From the NCBI RefSeq assembly GCF_949628215.1, contig NC_134279.1, positions 84,191,517-84,255,516 of the forward strand: DNA of 64,000 bases. The letters are read 5' to 3'. The stretch comes from Phalacrocorax aristotelis (Eukaryota > Chordata > Aves > Suliformes > Phalacrocoracidae). Below the pieces are notes generated by a model, which had not been told where the DNA came from, did not search any database, and saw only the letters and a list, made by a program, of their open reading frames with translations. Numbering within the stretch: position 1 is the stretch's first letter; every line of letters begins with the position of its first letter. Both the position numbers and the translations under genes were made by a program. Below, in pieces: positions 55,001 through 64,000 of the stretch.

Positions 55001-55581
55001 TCGCCCCCCCCCCCGCGCCCCCCGGTGCCCCCCCTCACCCTCCGACACGGCGTTCATGTTCTCCAGGGCGCTCTGGGCTGACTTGAAGGGGGCGAAGGCC
55101 ACCAGCTTCACCACGTTGTGGAACTTGCCGATGGTGAGGACGCTCTCCTCCACCTGCGGGGGCGGGGGGCTCCCGGTGAGACCCCCGGTGAAAGACATCC
55201 CCACCCCCCCACCCCGGTGAGACCCCCGACGGGGGCAGGGCAGACCCGCTCCCCCCGTTACCGGGCCGCCCCCCGCTCATACCTGCGGCAGCAGCAGGCT
55301 GATCTCCTCCACCTCCCGCACGGCGAACAGCGCGTACCCGGCGGCGTGCTCGAACAGCACGTGGAGCAGCACCTGCACCGGCACCGGTCACCGGCGGCTC
55401 GGGGTGGGGCTGCGGGCCCCGCTCCCGCCCCGCCCCGCGCTCCCCCGCCACGGCGTGGCGCAGGAGCCCCGGCCCCGGCCTTCGCGGCGCCCCGAGCCCG
55501 CGCATGACCATCCCCAGCCCCCACCGGACCCGATGCGGGCGGATGCGGGCGGACGGGCACGGCCCAGCGGACACTCACCAT
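52093..55581 (-). CDS. NOP56: NOP56, box C/D snoRNP core protein (12 exons; coding frame broken by about ten 1-bp indels)
   Basis: Core protein of box C/D snoRNPs, acting with NOP58 and fibrillarin in rRNA 2'-O-methylation. Exons (minus order): 55579-55581 (ATG only), 55283-55372, 55039-55153, 54767-54928, 54471-54670, 54053-54242, about 53801-53951, 53509-53612, 53084-53233, 52779-52901, 52461-52595, 52093-52296. Recognised by [94 protein letters not shown] and the Lys/Glu-rich tail. Relative to the conserved protein I see extra bases at runs 54788-54795, 54501-54503, 54121-54125, 54069-54071, 53602-53605, 53563-53565, 53516-53519, 53214-53217 and 52790-52792, and one missing base near 54857. 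The exon 7/8 junction is also irregular. Between the indels the protein is highly conserved, and exons 1-3, 11 and 12 are clean. Local consensus error is more likely than true decay. Confidence 0.93.
52670..52744 (-). ncRNA. SNORD57: Box C/D snoRNA SNORD57 (U57), NOP56 intron 10
   Basis: A 75-nt unit bounded by a perfect stem GTCGGA/TCCGAC. Box C is ATGATGT (52731-52737) and box D is CTGA (52676-52679). Directly upstream of box D the guide ACTGATTTAATGAG (52681-52694) is complementary over 14 nt to 18S rRNA CTCATTAAATCAGT. Counting five nucleotides from box D places the methylated base on A99 of 18S, the known target of U57. The host gene and an intronic position also match mammals. Released by debranching and trimming of the NOP56 intron. 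Confidence 0.92.
52970..53044 (-). ncRNA. SNORD56: Box C/D snoRNA SNORD56 (U56), NOP56 intron 9
   Basis: A 75-nt unit closed by a perfect stem CTCTGC/GCAGAG. Box C is ATGATGG (53031-53037) and box D is CTGA (52976-52979). The internal guide ATTTTTCGTCA is complementary over 11 nt to 18S TGACGAAAAAT. With CAGA as box D', the fifth nucleotide upstream pairs with the C of GTGAC, which I count as position 517 of human 18S, the published SNORD56 target. Confidence 0.88.
53388..53495 (-). ncRNA. SNORD86: Box C/D snoRNA, probable SNORD86, NOP56 intron 8
   Basis: A 108-nt unit closed by a perfect 9-bp stem GGTGGTCGC/GCGACCACC. Box C is GTGATGG (53479-53485) and box D is CTGA (53397-53400). It is longer than usual and I found no clear rRNA match. 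In mammals SNORD86 lies in a NOP56 intron and is reported to act as a cis sensor of box C/D protein supply that controls NOP56 splicing. The assignment rests on host gene, position and the strong stem. Confidence 0.75.
53685..53766 (-). ncRNA. SNORD110: Box C/D snoRNA SNORD110, NOP56 intron 7
   Basis: An 82-nt unit with terminal stem GGGCCGCGGA/TCCACGGCCC (one mismatch). Box C is ATGATGT (53749-53755) and box D is CTGA (53695-53698). The internal guide AATCTGTCAATCC is complementary over 13 nt to 18S GGATTGACAGATT. With CAGA as box D', the fifth base upstream pairs with the first U of GGAUUG, which fits the 18S U1288 target listed for SNORD110 (numbering from memory). Confidence 0.85.
54294..54425 (-). 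ncRNA. Possible H/ACA snoRNA (SNORA51-like), NOP56 intron 5
   Basis: On the minus strand a perfect hairpin GCAGGCAGC/GCTGCCTGC (5' arm at 54400-54408) is followed at once by ACAGAA (54374-54379), which fits box H (ANANNA). A second GC-rich hairpin region then ends in ACA-TGC (ACA at 54297-54299), three bases before the presumed 3' end. Mammalian NOP56 hosts SNORA51. The box motifs are short and the intron is GC-rich, so a chance match is possible; the 5' end is approximate. Confidence 0.45.
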
Positions 55582-55589
55582 CTTGCCGC

Positions 55590-55840
55590 CGCCGCCGCCG
55601 CCCGGAACTGGCAGAACCCCGCCGGAAGCCCGCCCACTCCGCCCCGCGGCCAATCAGCGGTCATCCCTCCGCTCCTTCCCCCCAATCAGTGCAGGCTGGC
55701 TGTCCACAACGGAACTGCCCCCCAGCCAATCAGGTAGGGAACGGGCGCGGCCCAGCCTCCATTTGCTGTCTGCACCAATCAGGTGCGGGAACTGCCGCAG
55801 CCTCCCGCCCCCTCGCGCCCCTCGCGGCCAATGAGGGCCG
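55590..55840 (-). promoter_or_regulatory. NOP56: NOP56 promoter with five CCAAT boxes
   Basis: Five CCAAT-type boxes (CCAATCAG near 55650, 55682, 55736 and 55775; CCAATGAGG near 55828) are spread over about 180 bases upstream of the NOP56 start, spaced 30-55 bases apart. NF-Y clusters of this kind drive strong constitutive transcription. The spacer to the DCTN1 3' end is only about 150 bases. Confidence 0.6.
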
Positions 55841-56002
55841 CCCGCGCGCCTCCCGCCCCTTCCCGCGCTCTGGGTTTGGCGCCGCCGCCGCCGCCTCTCC
55901 GCTGCAGCACGTGGCGGCACCCGCCGTCCCCCCGAGCCCCCCGCACCCCCCGTGTCCCCCCGGTGCAGGAAGGCGCGAGGCCGCGGGCGGGTTCAGGGTA
56001 GC

Positions 56003-56008
56003 TTTATT
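56003..56008 (-). other. DCTN1: DCTN1 poly(A) signal
   Basis: TTTATT on the plus strand is AATAAA on the minus strand, 271 bases beyond the DCTN1 stop codon. Confidence 0.8.
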
Positions 56009-56278
56009 AGAGAGCGCGAGGGCCGAGGCTGGGGGGGCCGCGCGGGGGGCAGAGGGGTCTCGGCTCCCCCCCCCCCCCCCGCCCGGTGCAGCACGGGGGT
56101 CCCGGGGGCGGCCGTAGTGTCTGACAGCGCCGGCGGCAGCGGCGGGGGGAGCCCCCTGGTTCGTGCCGGGGCAAAAGCGGCGGGACCCCCTTGGGAAGGG
56201 GGGCGGGGGGACACGCGTGGGGGGTGGGGGCGTGCGGTGACCCTCGGTCCGTGCGGGAGGGGAGGCGTGCGGTGACCG

Positions 56279-64000
<7,722 letters not shown>

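Overview
This is vertebrate nuclear DNA, most likely from a bird. The base composition is very GC-rich and the introns are short and full of minisatellites, as on avian microchromosomes. The LINE fragments are CR1, including the typical AGAATCA..AGAATCAT 3' end, and intron 2 of IDH3B holds a solo LTR of a type common in birds. I cannot name the species.

Layout. 1-16.7 kb: no recognisable gene. This stretch holds GC-rich minisatellites (30, 36 and 55 bp units), two long CR1 fragments in opposite orientation, and four AT-rich islands that look like conserved non-coding elements. 16.8-25.4 kb (+): CPXM1, complete in 14 exons (832 aa), a discoidin-domain carboxypeptidase-like secreted protein. 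25.8-30.3 kb (+): two tandem NAT8-family N-acetyltransferase genes, each with a single coding exon. 30.8-40.9 kb (+): VPS16, complete in 24 exons (838 aa). 41.07-42.07 kb: a CR1 fragment. 42.26-51.5 kb (+): IDH3B, with two homologous alternative last exons. 51.7-55.6 kb (-): NOP56, 12 exons, hosting at least four box C/D snoRNAs (SNORD110, 86, 56 and 57 by guide sequence or position) and a possible H/ACA RNA. 56.0-63.9 kb (-): the last nine exons of DCTN1, the gene running off the right edge.

The gene models for CPXM1, VPS16, IDH3B and DCTN1 were assembled by hand from splice sites and reading phase, and every junction keeps frame. NOP56 is the exception: its exon order, splice sites and snoRNAs are intact, yet about ten single-base indels, nine of them extra bases in homopolymer runs, break the coding frame between 52.7 and 54.9 kb. 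The protein is otherwise conserved, so I read this as local consensus error. The alternative, a locus kept mainly as a snoRNA host, can be tested.

The genes are mostly housekeeping: endolysosomal tethering (VPS16), the TCA cycle (IDH3B), ribosome biogenesis (NOP56 and its snoRNAs) and retrograde transport (DCTN1). CPXM1, VPS16, IDH3B and NOP56 are neighbours on human 20p13, while NAT8 and DCTN1 lie on human 2p13, so the window carries interleaved synteny. No new multi-gene system was found. The most informative observations are the NOP56 snoRNA set with predictable 18S rRNA targets, the broken NOP56 exons, and the duplicated IDH3B terminal exon.
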